Assembly: GCA_012862575.1 (NCBI GenBank) | Contig: BLSF01000059.1 | Location: 212,292 to 276,291 of the forward strand | Reading direction: 5' to 3' | Origin: Parietichytrium sp. I65-24A | Taxonomy: Eukaryota > Sar > Bigyra > Thraustochytrida > Thraustochytriidae | DNA length: 64,000 nt | Notes under the pieces: generated by a model | Told to the model about the DNA's origin: nothing | The model's input: only the letters and a program-made list of their open reading frames with translations | Databases searched by the model: none | Position numbers and translations under genes: made by a program | Part shown: piece after piece, positions 1 to 10,800 of the stretch | Layout: every line of letters starts with the position of its first letter | Position numbering within the stretch: the stretch's first letter is position 1

Positions 1-26
1 GTGTAACCGCAAGCCGTGAGAAAAGT

Positions 27-617
27 ATGGGCCAAACGGAAAGTGGGCCGGTGGCAGGGAAAGAAAATGGCTACCCACCGTCTGCTTGGAACATGAATTT
101 GCCTGCTTTGGCGCTGAGCGAGATCTCGCCTTCCCAGCACTCGCAGACAATCAAGATGTCCCCGGCGCACGGCAACAAAGCGGGAACAGGACCAGCTTCC
201 CACTTTCCGTCCTCCATTTCCATGAATTGGAAGCCATCACCTGCCTTGCAGTCACGAAACGAAGCGCAGCGCACACTTCAGATCGTATCGAGACGGCGAA
301 AGTCGCGATCAACATATATGGAGAGCCTTTTATTGAGCGAGCAACAAGAACTTGAGCTGCTCCGTCGGGCAGCGGCAGCATGGGAGTCGCACAATCAGAA
401 TGAGATCGAGACGTGCGAGTCGCTCATTCGCGTGCGACTGGTAAATCCAACAATGGAGGAAAGGTCCGTCTTGGAGGAAGAGGTGCTTCGACTGCGAGAG
501 CAGCTGGAGAAGAGTGAACAGGAGAAGCGCCGTTTATCCATCGGAATGAAGACCCGAGACTCACTGTACGTGCCACTGGAGAAACCCGTTGTGCAGAGCA
601 CAGTGGAAACTGCGTAA
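27..617 (+). CDS. hypothetical coiled-coil protein, possibly 5'-truncated
   Basis: The product is 196 residues and I do not recognise a family. Residues 1-85 are polar and Ser/Pro-rich and look disordered. A basic patch (SRRRKSRS, about residues 88-95) precedes two helical segments, about 97-125 and 140-172, rich in Leu, Glu, Arg and Gln, the second with a heptad-like leucine pattern. The basic patch followed by a leucine-rich helix recalls a bZIP protein, but I do not see the conserved Asn and Arg spacing of a bZIP basic region, so I do not call one. The frame stays open upstream of the ATG to the first base of the window, so this may be the last exon or 3' part of a larger gene. The stop is TAA. 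The gene converges on the fucosyltransferase downstream. Confidence 0.5.
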   Translation: MGQTESGPVAGKENGYPPSAWNMNLPALALSEISPSQHSQTIKMSPAHGNKAGTGPASHFPSSISMNWKPSPALQSRNEAQRTLQIVSRRRKSRSTYMESLLLSEQQELELLRRAAAAWESHNQNEIETCESLIRVRLVNPTMEERSVLEEEVLRLREQLEKSEQEKRRLSIGMKTRDSLYVPLEKPVVQSTVETA

Positions 618-975
618 AGAATTCTGCTCAAAGTCCTTTCTCATGTTGACATATCCCATGTCTGTATCTTATTTCCAGCCACCAAATATGCGCCAACATT
701 CAATTGCGTAGTAGGTCTGAACCAGCGGACCTTCCTTTCCTCCTTGGATCTTTCACAATATACTCCATCTGGAGGGCAAGGAAACCGTTCTTTGACAATT
801 CAACATATATAACTTGTATCTCTGCTCTTCTTGTCTACATGCACCCAATTCGCACATCACTTGACTCACATTTAATTACAAACAACATATCTTTCGAGAA
901 GAGGCTTTGGCTGTTCACGAATCGCGAAGCCAGATTCATCTAAACACGCACTGCGCGGGCACAATAGCGCCGCGC
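618..975. other. convergent intergenic region
   Basis: This AT-rich stretch lies between the 3' ends of the coiled-coil gene and the fucosyltransferase gene and presumably holds both 3' UTRs. A short open frame at about 704-943 has no recognisable content. I see no RNA gene or repeat. Confidence 0.5.
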
Positions 976-2712
976 CTAGGGATTAAACAGCTCATCCAGA
1001 ACCTTCGTTTTCGGCCAAGGCTTGGAATCCCCGATGTGCCTGTCCTTCGATGACACATGTTCGAGGTAGAGAGGGTTGCACAGACGACAGCATGATGCTA
1101 CGCGCCCGGCATTGACAATTCTTGAGGGGTTCATAGCCTTATATTGCCGGTTGATCTCTGTGTACACCGCTCGAGAGACGACATTCTTCGAGACCAAATC
1201 CAAATATGTCGAGTCAAAGGCCTTGCTTTCATGTTCATCGCGCCAAGCATGGTACTCCATGTACGCTGTCGAGTTGGCCTCCAGATATAAAAGATACTCT
1301 GCTAATTCTTCTGGCGAGCTGAAATCGTGAGCGTTTATAAACGACTTTTTGCGCGTTATTCTCGGGACGTCAGGAGCACCAAGATACACCGGGACGGGCC
1401 CAAAGCTGAGAATTTTGAAGAGCTTTTCCGTGACGTATCCATCGGCGATTGAGTTTTCGAAGGCAAAGTAGAATTTATACCTCTTTGCGAGATCTGCGAC
1501 CTCTTCGAGGGGCTTTTTAGGAGTAACATGCCCATCTCCGCATTTGCCGAATTGATGCACCCGCTCTGTTCCAAGACGGGCGACCATGCGATCAATGTAA
1601 ACACCTCTCAAACTCTTGGTGGGCTCGCAGTGACTGATCACTGACATGGCAAACTCTGTCCTATTCGCGCTTTTGATCCCCCTCCCTTCGTTTCTTGAGA
1701 CGTACGAGCTGGGCCTCATGAAGAAGTTCGGGTTCATCACCTGATTCCACAAGTAGGTGCCCATCACAAAGTCTACTTGTTGCTGCACTTGTTCCGATAT
1801 GTCATCGACCTCGCGAACATACACGACTCTATACCTCCTACTTCCCTTCTCGCTGTTGTACGGAGGGATGACCTTATCCAGGGAGTTCAACTTCACCAGA
1901 TGCGAAGCTTCGCTCACGGTGAGCACCACAACGTCTGCGTCAAGAAGACGTTTTGTACTTGTTGTCTGATACATTAGACAGCCAGGGTCTTGGAGGCAGC
2001 CAGGGTTTTTGGCGCCCATCTCCATTCCGGAATTGACAGGACAGCCTGAGAATCTTCGCAGTGACAGCACGCCACCCTCGTAAAATTTTCCGTAAAATGC
2101 TATCTTGGTGTTTGCTCTTTCCACCAAATCTCCGTCATAGTACCGGTGAAAATCAGTTCCACAGTTTGCTCGCTCCCAAGGTGTTCGAGCTTTCTCGCAC
2201 ACCTTGGTATCATGTTTAACAACTTGCGTTTCATCGCGCTCCAAATCTCCTTGCAACTGCTCCAGAGGCGCGGTCGAGTTCGCCATGCCTGATTGCAAGC
2301 TACCTTCAACTGAAATCGTGCTTTCTTGCATGACGCTCGAGTTCAATATTGCACCCATCCTGGCATCCAAAGCGGTGAAACCGATGACTTCGCTGCCGTC
2401 GTTACCGCTAACCCTCCAAGTCGGCCAGGACAGCCGCAGCCGGACCTGCTTTGCTTGCAGCAAAGAGTCTTTCATGTTACTATATCGCCACAGCATTCCC
2501 ACCAAGGCAGCGGACAGCACGGCGAGCAAACCTGCCCTGGCCACACTCCTCCGCCTGCGCCATGTCCCAGTCTCGGTGAGCCTTAACAACGCTTGCTTGA
2601 CCGGTGGTTCTGCCTTCATGCAAACGCGCAAATTCACCCCTGATACAGTCCGCACCGAGCCAGCCGAGCCGACTTGCCGCTGGAAGGCCGTGGTGCCGGC
2701 GGCACTTGCCAT
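976..2712 (-). CDS. GT10 family alpha-1,3-fucosyltransferase
   Basis: The product is 578 residues with the layout of a Golgi type II glycosyltransferase. A short basic cytoplasmic tail is followed by one hydrophobic segment at about residues 58-77 (LLAVLSAALVGMLWRY), a variable stem to about 165, then a luminal catalytic domain. The diagnostic GT10 donor-binding block is clear at about 415-455: FYFAFENSIADGYVTEKLF, then PVPVYLGAPDV. The family transfers fucose from GDP-fucose to GlcNAc of N-glycans or Lewis-type acceptors; which acceptor is used cannot be told here. A cysteine cluster, CCRLC, lies near the C-terminus, as the CxxC seen in plant core fucosyltransferases and FUT11-type enzymes. 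Several NxS/T sites (for example NRT, NST) fit a luminal domain. The start is a true ATG just upstream of the tail. The gene is divergent from the Rab3GAP gene. Confidence 0.88.
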   Translation of the reverse strand: MASAAGTTAFQRQVGSAGSVRTVSGVNLRVCMKAEPPVKQALLRLTETGTWRRRRSVARAGLLAVLSAALVGMLWRYSNMKDSLLQAKQVRLRLSWPTWRVSGNDGSEVIGFTALDARMGAILNSSVMQESTISVEGSLQSGMANSTAPLEQLQGDLERDETQVVKHDTKVCEKARTPWERANCGTDFHRYYDGDLVERANTKIAFYGKFYEGGVLSLRRFSGCPVNSGMEMGAKNPGCLQDPGCLMYQTTSTKRLLDADVVVLTVSEASHLVKLNSLDKVIPPYNSEKGSRRYRVVYVREVDDISEQVQQQVDFVMGTYLWNQVMNPNFFMRPSSYVSRNEGRGIKSANRTEFAMSVISHCEPTKSLRGVYIDRMVARLGTERVHQFGKCGDGHVTPKKPLEEVADLAKRYKFYFAFENSIADGYVTEKLFKILSFGPVPVYLGAPDVPRITRKKSFINAHDFSSPEELAEYLLYLEANSTAYMEYHAWRDEHESKAFDSTYLDLVSKNVVSRAVYTEINRQYKAMNPSRIVNAGRVASCCRLCNPLYLEHVSSKDRHIGDSKPWPKTKVLDELFNP

Positions 2713-3101
2713 CCCGCCAAACTGCAGCTGGCTGCTGGCTGCTGGCTGCTGGCTGCTCTCTGCTTTTCTGCCCTGCGCCGTGATTTGTGGCTTCTCAATT
2801 CAAGTTTGCCGCTAAGTGGGTTTCGTGAATCTCCAAAAGAGTCACAGACACCAAGTTCGCAGTGACCTACCTACTCAAACGAATACCGTGATGTTGCACA
2901 GTGACTTGCTCACAGCAAACGGCTGACTCACATCCCACAGAGAGCTCAAGCCGCCGTCGTACTCACTTCGCTGTTAGTTCCCGTCGATCATGACACACCG
3001 GGAGAGCGATAATCCTTGCATGACTTTTGTTTAAAAGTCGCAATAAGAGCTTCGAATCAAAGCTAGATCACCCCAGTTTGCACTCTTTCGACTTACTGCA
3101 G

Positions 3102-3139
3102 TCAATCATCAATCAATCAATCAATCAATCATCAATCAA
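3102..3139. repeat. tetranucleotide microsatellite (TCAA/ATCA)
   Basis: Tandem TCAA units with two small interruptions, in the divergent promoter region. Confidence 0.85.
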
Positions 3140-4122
3140 GAGGCGCCAAGAAGAGAAAGAAAAGTAAGCCCAGGCTCACTCCATTAACCGATGAAGAATA
3201 AAATCCTATCAACAATACGCAGTCAGCTAAAATCCATTGCTTTTCTCTCACTTTCAATCTCAATTGACTCAATTGGACGTGTTTTCAGAGGTCAGAATTC
3301 AGAACTTAGAAAAGAGAGATGATAATCAGTACCTGTCCCACTTCCGAGTCCAACATACTTCCCAACATTCCCAACGGTCGAAACGATCTTACCGAATCAC
3401 TTACTTAACGTCTAGCAAGCAATCTCCAAACTCTCCAAACCATTCCAAAACATCGCATCGCATGCAAAGTTACGATGTCTTCTGGTACTATAGTTTCGCG
3501 CAGTTGAACATAGTCGCCAGTCCATTCACCCTCGAATCTCCGCTCCTAAATTTTCGCCAAATGGCTCATCAATCAATGAGTCTTATAGTATCTCCTTCGT
3601 ATTCTTTTCTTATATGATTAGAGGTTTTAGTAGTCCCTGTTAATGATCAGCGATTGTATTCGTTTTGTTCGTGAACAAAGAACTCACCCCATGTTTAATC
3701 AAGTTGCGGGCTGCGATACCGGCAAGTACTTCAAAGCAGACTCGGAGGTGGCAAGACAACTCGAAGACAAAGACAAGGCAGAAACAAATACAAAGACAAA
3801 GATAAAGACAAAAATCTACTGATCAATCATTCTAAATTCCAAAAAGCTAACACATCAAAACCAAAACAAGAAAATCTCTACACTGTGTTTTTAATAATAC
3901 ATATTCCATAACTGCACACAAATCACTCCGTTTCAGATAATCCATGTCATTTCCAGTATTACCAAACCCAGGGCAAAAGCACATTCCAAATTCCATAAAA
4001 ACGCCATCCTAGGAATCGGCCAAGTTCAACTCGAGCACACTCACAACATCTCACAACACCACAAGACCGCCTATTCCGCGATTCACAGGCGGTGGCAGCC
4101 GGGGACCAATTCGACCGTCCGT

Positions 4123-4150
4123 CAGTGCATCAGTGCATCAGTGCATCAGT
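4123..4150. repeat. 8-bp tandem repeat CAGTGCAT x3.5
   Basis: Three and a half perfect copies lie in the predicted 5' UTR of the Rab3GAP gene, about 30 bp before its ATG. Reading it as coding would require a GTG start at 4092, which I rejected. Confidence 0.85.
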
Positions 4151-4181
4151 CCACAGCAGCTCATCAGTACAGAGTACGGAG

Positions 4182-7100
4182 ATGCCCTCCGGCGAAGATC
4201 AATACGAGAGGTCGGCGGAAAGCGATGGCATATCTCGCTCGCAAAGAGAAGAAGGAGAAGTATTTGACGAAGAAGAAGTTGATGTAGTTGATGTCGTTCA
4301 TGATGATAATAATGTTGTTGTAGTTGACGATGATGATAATGATAATGATGATGATGAAGAGCTGATCGAGTGGGTGGACCACTCCAACGCGACTGCCGTG
4401 GAGGAGTTCGTGAGCTCTCTGGAGCAGCACCTGTCGGAGTGGTCTTCCGCGGCGGACGATGGCAAAGTCGACCAGCGCTGTGACATTCCGATTGGCAGGG
4501 ACATCTACGCGGTGTCGTACTGCTCCGGCGCGAACGTCTTGCGATCGGAAGCTGAGAAGGAGCTGGGGATGAAGCTGACCGCGCCAGAGCTGGACATGAT
4601 GCTGAACGGGCCAAAGATGTGGCGGCAAAATGGGAGAGGTAGAGAGGACAGCGACAACGACAACGACAACGACGCGGAATTGGACGTGTGCAGAGTCTTT
4701 GGCGTGGAGGAATTCGTCAACATGGAACCCTGCGGCAGAGCCACCAATATGAACGACGTGGCTCTGCTTCTATCTAGCGCTTCGCTTGCGGGCGCCACGG
4801 AGGGCATTCTGCCGGTTCCGTGCTTCGTGACAGGGCAATTCGAGAGACAGCAGACGTCGGCGCGAAAGCTGGGGCCACTTAAGAGCACGATAGACCATGC
4901 GACGAGGCATCGGCAGATCAAATGCGTCTTCGGTGTCTGCGTTTCCAGCCTGGATAATGGCGGAACGACGATCCACTTTGATGCGTCCACCGACAGGAGG
5001 TCGCGCGTCTCTCCAGATCTGTGCACGTTGTCGGGCTTTTTAGACCTCTTTAAAGCAAAGGTGTGGGGAAGCCCAGCTGCTTCCTCGAATGCCAAAGTGG
5101 GCGAGGAAAACCAAGACGAAGAGTTGCCGCGAGCGCGCTCTTGCTCGCAATTCAACGAGTTGCGAGAGTTGTCGAGCGGGGGTGTCATCATAAGTGTACA
5201 GTTTACGTATAAGGATGCTGCAATTCAAAAAACCGCCAGACATCTCGCTCTGTGCGATGAAGAGCTCTACGTTCAATCGCTCAAGTGGGCGCAATCTATG
5301 GATGAAGACTATACCTGGAGACTCCACGTCCGCCCGGCACCGCAAGCGTCTACGCGAAGCGCAATAATAGCCCTGCAAGGTGGGACGGACAGGCCTGCAT
5401 TGTGGGGACCAGTCTCTGATCCCATCAAAAACATGAGCCTGCAAGTGATTTGGCCGTCTTTCAAAGAGTCGCAGTATGTTGAGAACTCCTCCTACTCTAG
5501 TTTTCAAGGAGAGGCTGCTCCGCAATGGATTGTGTCCGCTGGCATTTCGTACTCTGCCATGCTAATAGAAATGAGCGAGGAGTTGGCAGCCATTTGTCCG
5601 CTGTCTACCGCTGTCCGATTTGTCCACAAACTCCTTGACAACGCGCAACTCTCGCCGTTCGCAGATGCGCTCATGGGGAGTATCGCTTCTAATACTGAGA
5701 AAGAGTCCGGCAGTGACATTGAAGATGACGACACGGACTTCAGCCCTCGTTTGCGCGATGCTGACACGCAAAAGGATCGCTACCTCGCATCGAAAGCTAT
5801 CCGCGAGATATTTGTGCCGGTAACGCACGACGTTGTCCCGGACGACGTCATCGATCAAGTGAAGAGCCTGAAAAGCCTGTATTCTGATGGTGGATTGTCC
5901 ACGGCCGAGTTCAAGGAATCCGTTCAGCGTGTTGTAAACGATAGTGCAAGAGGCTCAGACAAACTGGAGGAGACGAAGCCCTCAGGTAACACGGCGACCT
6001 TGTCAAAGCCCAGCTCCGAGTGCTGGATGTGCTCGCAAGCTGATTGCGTTCACACCCGGCCTGGTGCCCGCCACAAAGTCAAAAGTGCCCCAGTCGGGTC
6101 CGTTCTCTCCTTATTGGTGCTCCGAGCTCTTCCTGAGTTTGGAGCTAGCTTGCCAGGATTTGCCCAACTATGGTGCGAATTCGTTTCTGAGCTGAGGTGG
6201 CACTGGGACAACCTCGTTCTTGTTCCGCTCGGAACTGCCTCTGAACAGGTGTTCATCCCAATAAACCATGATGAATGTTTACTCCATCAAAAGCTCTGCT
6301 TGTTGAACCTCTGCATTGCCGCTGAAGCCCATAGTCGTTATGCGCATAGCTCGCAAACTCGCGCCTGTGTGCTCGAAGGAGGGAAATCAAGTGCAGGATC
6401 GCGGGAACGCCAAAATGTCTCTGAAGATGAGCACGAGCACGACGATATCTTTTTCGATGCGGACAGTCTCGCTGACGAAGACGAGGTGCTTGTTGATGCC
6501 CTCAATACGTCCGGGATCTCGCTTAATCGCGATGCCGACCGCGAGTCTCTTCATGGAATCGTGGAGCCGTGGACGAAAGAAAACTCTTTGATGACGTCGG
6601 ATATGATTACGCAGCAGAACGAGCTTATGGAGTCTTTGGCACTGGACGCGAACACGGCGGCTTTGCACGAAAAGATGCTCTCGGAAACGCTTAGATCTGA
6701 AATGAGAGCGTTCAAACATGCCAATCCGGAAAAGGAGTTTGAGGACTTTAAGCGCTGGAAAGGAAGGAGTAGGCGACTCGGAGAATTTTGGCGTAAATTG
6801 TGGAAGCAATGCAAGCCAATGTCATTTAGGGAGCAGTTGAAAGAAGACCCATCGCTTTTCAATGCATCCCAAGAAGCAGAGAAGACTCTCCTCTATCTCG
6901 AGACTCTTACCGCCTTGGACGTCCTCAAGCAGCTCTTCACAATTGCCACGGAAGGTGCAGAGTTCCTGTTGTCCAGTGCTGTTGGTGGACTTGCAACTGT
7001 TCCGGAGGTGTTCAGCCCTCTCAAGAATCAGACCCTCGAGCTACGCAAGCAGCTTGATCTCGTAAACATTGCTCGCTCACGACCTCTGTCTCCAAAGCCT

Positions 7101-7655
7101 GGAACACAGCAGTTACCGCGGCGCGATGAGGCTTCCATCATTCGAGAGCGAGAGTTGGGCGTGATAGAAACGTTCCAGCGTACGGAGTTTTTGCTTTCGA
7201 TAAGTGCATCACTACTCCACAAAGTGCCCCCCCACATGGTCGCTGATATGGTGCAGGAAGAGGCCATCAGCGGCGAATTCAAGTGCACTTTAGATCCAAG
7301 TAGCAAACAAGGACGGTCCAGGGTCCGGGCTCTGTTATTCACTGGCTCACAAAATGGCTTAATGGGTATGCCCGAGCCTGACGAGAAGGAGTACCTCATT
7401 CGCTGTCTAGCTTCGCGGGCAACCTACGCACAGCCGTTAACTGATCATTTATGCCACGAAGGTGCTGACTCTGATTCTGACTCTGAGGACGGCAGCGACG
7501 CTGACTCTAGTGTTTCCGAAGACCAGGCTATCTTTCGTTCACCGCAGCACCCGACAGTATCATCAGTTCGCGCTGGGGCGAATCGAATGTACGTCCACCT
7601 GACCAAGTCGGAAATTACGGTGGCAACTGCGCTTACAGAAACAACGCATGACTAG
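4182..7655 (+). CDS. RAB3GAP1: Rab3 GTPase-activating protein catalytic subunit
   Basis: The product is 1157 residues from the first in-frame ATG. The family, with a non-catalytic partner, acts on Rab3 and Rab18 at secretory and ER membranes (GAP for Rab3; the complex is a reported GEF for Rab18). Family landmarks, in order: an acidic N-terminal run of Asp/Asn (about residues 40-66); the AMLIEMSEELA..CPLSTAVRFVHKLL block (about 455-490); the Cys-rich ECWMCSQADCVHTRPGARHK (about 612-632), followed by the PVGSVLSLLVLRALPEFGAS segment; the WCEFVSELRWHWDN block; and the C-terminal catalytic region MTSDMITQQNELMESLA..FKHANPEKEFEDFKRWKG..(about 807-860), ending with EAEKTLLYLETL. The tail is acidic, with SDSDSEDGSDAD-type repeats. 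I see no introns over 3.5 kb. Human RAB3GAP1 is somewhat shorter (about 980 residues); the extra length is mostly the acidic ends. The gene converges on GCNA. Confidence 0.87.
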   Translation: MPSGEDQYERSAESDGISRSQREEGEVFDEEEVDVVDVVHDDNNVVVVDDDDNDNDDDEELIEWVDHSNATAVEEFVSSLEQHLSEWSSAADDGKVDQRCDIPIGRDIYAVSYCSGANVLRSEAEKELGMKLTAPELDMMLNGPKMWRQNGRGREDSDNDNDNDAELDVCRVFGVEEFVNMEPCGRATNMNDVALLLSSASLAGATEGILPVPCFVTGQFERQQTSARKLGPLKSTIDHATRHRQIKCVFGVCVSSLDNGGTTIHFDASTDRRSRVSPDLCTLSGFLDLFKAKVWGSPAASSNAKVGEENQDEELPRARSCSQFNELRELSSGGVIISVQFTYKDAAIQKTARHLALCDEELYVQSLKWAQSMDEDYTWRLHVRPAPQASTRSAIIALQGGTDRPALWGPVSDPIKNMSLQVIWPSFKESQYVENSSYSSFQGEAAPQWIVSAGISYSAMLIEMSEELAAICPLSTAVRFVHKLLDNAQLSPFADALMGSIASNTEKESGSDIEDDDTDFSPRLRDADTQKDRYLASKAIREIFVPVTHDVVPDDVIDQVKSLKSLYSDGGLSTAEFKESVQRVVNDSARGSDKLEETKPSGNTATLSKPSSECWMCSQADCVHTRPGARHKVKSAPVGSVLSLLVLRALPEFGASLPGFAQLWCEFVSELRWHWDNLVLVPLGTASEQVFIPINHDECLLHQKLCLLNLCIAAEAHSRYAHSSQTRACVLEGGKSSAGSRERQNVSEDEHEHDDIFFDADSLADEDEVLVDALNTSGISLNRDADRESLHGIVEPWTKENSLMTSDMITQQNELMESLALDANTAALHEKMLSETLRSEMRAFKHANPEKEFEDFKRWKGRSRRLGEFWRKLWKQCKPMSFREQLKEDPSLFNASQEAEKTLLYLETLTALDVLKQLFTIATEGAEFLLSSAVGGLATVPEVFSPLKNQTLELRKQLDLVNIARSRPLSPKPGTQQLPRRDEASIIRERELGVIETFQRTEFLLSISASLLHKVPPHMVADMVQEEAISGEFKCTLDPSSKQGRSRVRALLFTGSQNGLMGMPEPDEKEYLIRCLASRATYAQPLTDHLCHEGADSDSDSEDGSDADSSVSEDQAIFRSPQHPTVSSVRAGANRMYVHLTKSEITVATALTETTHD

Positions 7656-7831
7656 TCAACGGCTGCTCCATGGTGGTGATCTTGCGTAGAAGGTCCTTAG
7701 ACTTCTCAATTTTGTCTTGTTTCACTCAATGAACAGAAAGTGTACAAATTTGCTTTTTAGTATTTTTTGGGGGCCTCAATGTTTCTGCACCCACTTTTGA
7801 CTCTATGGTTTACAATTTTGGCTCAGAAAAG

Positions 7832-10800
7832 TTACTTGGCACCAGCCTTGGCTCGTCTAGGCTTCATCGGTGTTCCGTCAGGATGAAATGCTCCCAGGAG
7901 CTCGATGGTTCCGTGGCATCTTCCGCACCTTTTGGAGGTCGTATCAAGAGATTTTGAGTGCCTCAGGAATGCAGCTTGACAGGTCGTGCACTCATACCTG
8001 AACTTGGCGTGAATCTTGTACGAATGACAGGTTTGCACTGGATACTGAGGGAATGACTTTGTTGCTCTTGCGCCCCACTTTTTGAATTCAGGACCATGAG
8101 GCGGTTTGCTGACTCCTTGCACAATCCACGCAGCGGCGTGGCAAAGCTCATGGAGTAATGTTTCCTTGAGCCTATCGACTGTGGTCAGCACTTTGTCGGC
8201 CAACTCGACTTTAGCGACTCGCTTCCCAGCGACTTTGCTTAAGAAGGTCGTGCCAGCAGTTTTGAGACACCTTTTGTTCCACACTATCTCCATGTCAGCA
8301 GGAAGAAGGTTTTCAAACACCAAGCCATTGAACTCCGCATACCAAAATTTCACTATTGCGTCCCGATTCCCCGCAGTGACATTCGTTGAGTCATCCCATA
8401 TGTTCTTCAAAGCGCGCTGAGCAGGGGCCTTTTTCTCGGACGTAGAGCTATGCAGGTTGACAACTTGCGTGTCATTTTCCTTGTCTACCAAATTCATGAC
8501 TGCTGGGAGCGGTTTCTTAATTGCCGGGCTTGTGGTCCTGTTTTGTTTGATGGGAGTAAAAGGCTTTCGTGCATCCTGTAGCTCGTCAAGAATTCCGCTA
8601 TCCTCCTCGACGTACTCTTCGTCCTGATCACGGTCGCTTTCGGGCACACTACTTGTAACAGAACTTTCGTCGCCTGAGACCTCCACGATGTCAACAACAG
8701 CAGCCTTAATGCCGACTTTGGACGCTCCTTCTCGCTTGACTTTTGCTGCGCTTGTTCCCTTTCCATCATCCTCGGATGGACGGTAGGAATCGTCCGACAA
8801 GCTATCCTCTTCTTCTTCATCTTCGCTTGCGATGAAGGAAGACTCGTACTTGTCAAGGTCCTCGCCATTGCTGTCCTCCTCTTTATCATCATCATCATCA
8901 TCGTTGTCTTCTCCTTCTCCTAAGTCGTCCTTGTCATCAGAAAACTCCCCAGCATCGTTCAACGAGGCGTCATCGGCAGCCTCGCCATCTTCGTCAGTAG
9001 AGGAGAGCGGCGACTCGACGTATTTCACAAGCCTCGACGCAGCGCGTCTCGGGCGAACGATTTGACGCATTGGAGTTTGATCTGCTGAGAGTATGTGGCT
9101 CGAGTCCGATGAGCTGTCCGCGCCCTCGCCCAACTCCTCTTCGTCATAGTCGGAGTCTAGGCTGTCGTCCAAGTCGATACATGGCTTTTTAAACTTTCCT
9201 TTGGACGCTTGAGAATCTTCCGATTCATTTGTGCTTACCTTGAGTGTAGCAAAGTAATCAGAGATTGTGGTTTTCTTAGTCGCTTCAGAGACTTCTTGTG
9301 CGCCCTTTGTATCGGCAAACGAGCACTCGCTGTCCGAATCTACCAAGTCAACAACGTTCAAGACGCTGTTCTCAACAGCGGTGCCTTGGAAATCCTTCTC
9401 TTGTTTGATTGGCACTGCCTCTGAACCTGCGACGTTGATCAAAGTCGTCTGCGCAAGAGTCTGGGAAATTGTGCTCTTTCGTTCCAAGTCGTCTTCCGTT
9501 GGCTCTCCATTTGCGTCAGGGCCGAGAAAACTTTCTCCTTCCACTCTAGAATCATCTGCGCTACGATCAGAGGCGCTCTCCGCGTCCATTTCTTGGGTTG
9601 CCGGGAATGACATTTCGTCTTCGCTGCTGATGGAATCGTTCGCGTCAATGTTGATTCCGTCGTCGTCGTCAGTGTCAATCTCCTGTGTTGGGAGGTTCGA
9701 CTCTGTGTCCTCCTCAAAATGCTCATCATCAGCATGCTCCAAGTCGCCCAAGGGGGCTTCAGATTGAAGGTCTGCCTCCGGTGTCTTTATGGCGTCCCCC
9801 TCCGCGGTAGTGTTGCAGACTGAGTCCCCAGTATTTTCCAGTAATAGCGATTCCTCTTCCACAGAGGCCATTGCTGGACACGAGTCCTCCTCATCACCTA
9901 CGACAGGAACGTTTGCGTCGCGCAAAGCAAAGTCTTTGCTCTCTTGATCTGCAGGTTCACATTTCTGTATCTCCTCGCATTGTGAAGTGCCTTCCAGGCA
10001 TGAATTCTCCCTTTCCAAAGCTTGAGTGGCTTCGAAGGATTCCTCAGAATCAGAGCCTTGCTCAACGACATCCCGCGTTTTGCAGATTTCCAGGCTATTC
10101 AGCCGCGTAGAAATAACGTCTGCGTCGTTTAGTTCGCCAATAATCTCTGCATGCCTATGCTCGGTCTGGAATGCCATCGAAAGGCGCTTCATTGTACGCG
10201 GTCCCGTCCTTCGCGTTGCCATTTTGAGGAAGGCTTCCTCTTCAGATGGAAGGTCAATCTTCGTCTTCTCTCCAAAAGCGTCCGCCAAAGAGCCAATGCT
10301 CTCGGACTCGAGGCAGAATCCATCTCCTTCATCTCCTTCATCCCCAGAGCGATCTTCCACCTCCTTGGTTGCTTCTAGCTCTTTAACTGATTCTCCTTCG
10401 GATCCGTACTCTTCACCACTCTCTTGCTCTTCGCGAAGGCGTGTAAACGATTCCTTTTGACTTGTTTTTGCCCTAGCCAACACAACTTTCGGGCGAGTCG
10501 CGCAATCTGTCTCCTCATCTGACCCAGTCTCAAAGTTGAGCTCTTCGATCATGTCCGCCAACTGTTCGCTCTCAAGGTCGGCCGGATACGCGCTCTTCCT
10601 TCCGGCACGAATCACCAGCGGCGAATCCAAAAGAGGAATCTCGGAGCCAGCGTCGCTTTCGTCGCCAAATGCATCTGCTCGTGCCTCCATGAACCCACTT
10701 TCGTCTTCAGAATCCTCCACCGCATCGTCAAAGTCAGTGCGCGCGTCGGAAAGCTTCTCCACAGCAGATTCGCTCCAGCTCTCTCCTCGCTTCCTCGCTC

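Larger units (their letters stand above)
2713..4181. other. divergent intergenic region (fucosyltransferase / Rab3GAP)
   Basis: About 1.47 kb between two divergent starts, so it must hold both promoters and 5' UTRs. It contains an ATCA-type tetranucleotide run at 3102-3139, a 7-mer GAATTCA-type patch at about 3292-3309, a purine-rich stretch of repeated ACAAAGA units near 3765-3815, and an 8-bp tandem repeat just before the Rab3GAP ATG. A 126-residue open frame at 3237-3617 is Ser/His/Gln-rich with no recognisable domain and is not called. Confidence 0.5.

Noticed and set aside
3237-3617. 126-codon frame in the divergent promoter
   Set aside because: Low-complexity Ser/His/Gln translation in AT-rich DNA with no domain.
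4505-5191. 228-codon frame opposite the Rab3GAP gene
   Set aside because: Antisense to a conserved coding region, Ser-rich shadow translation with no domain.
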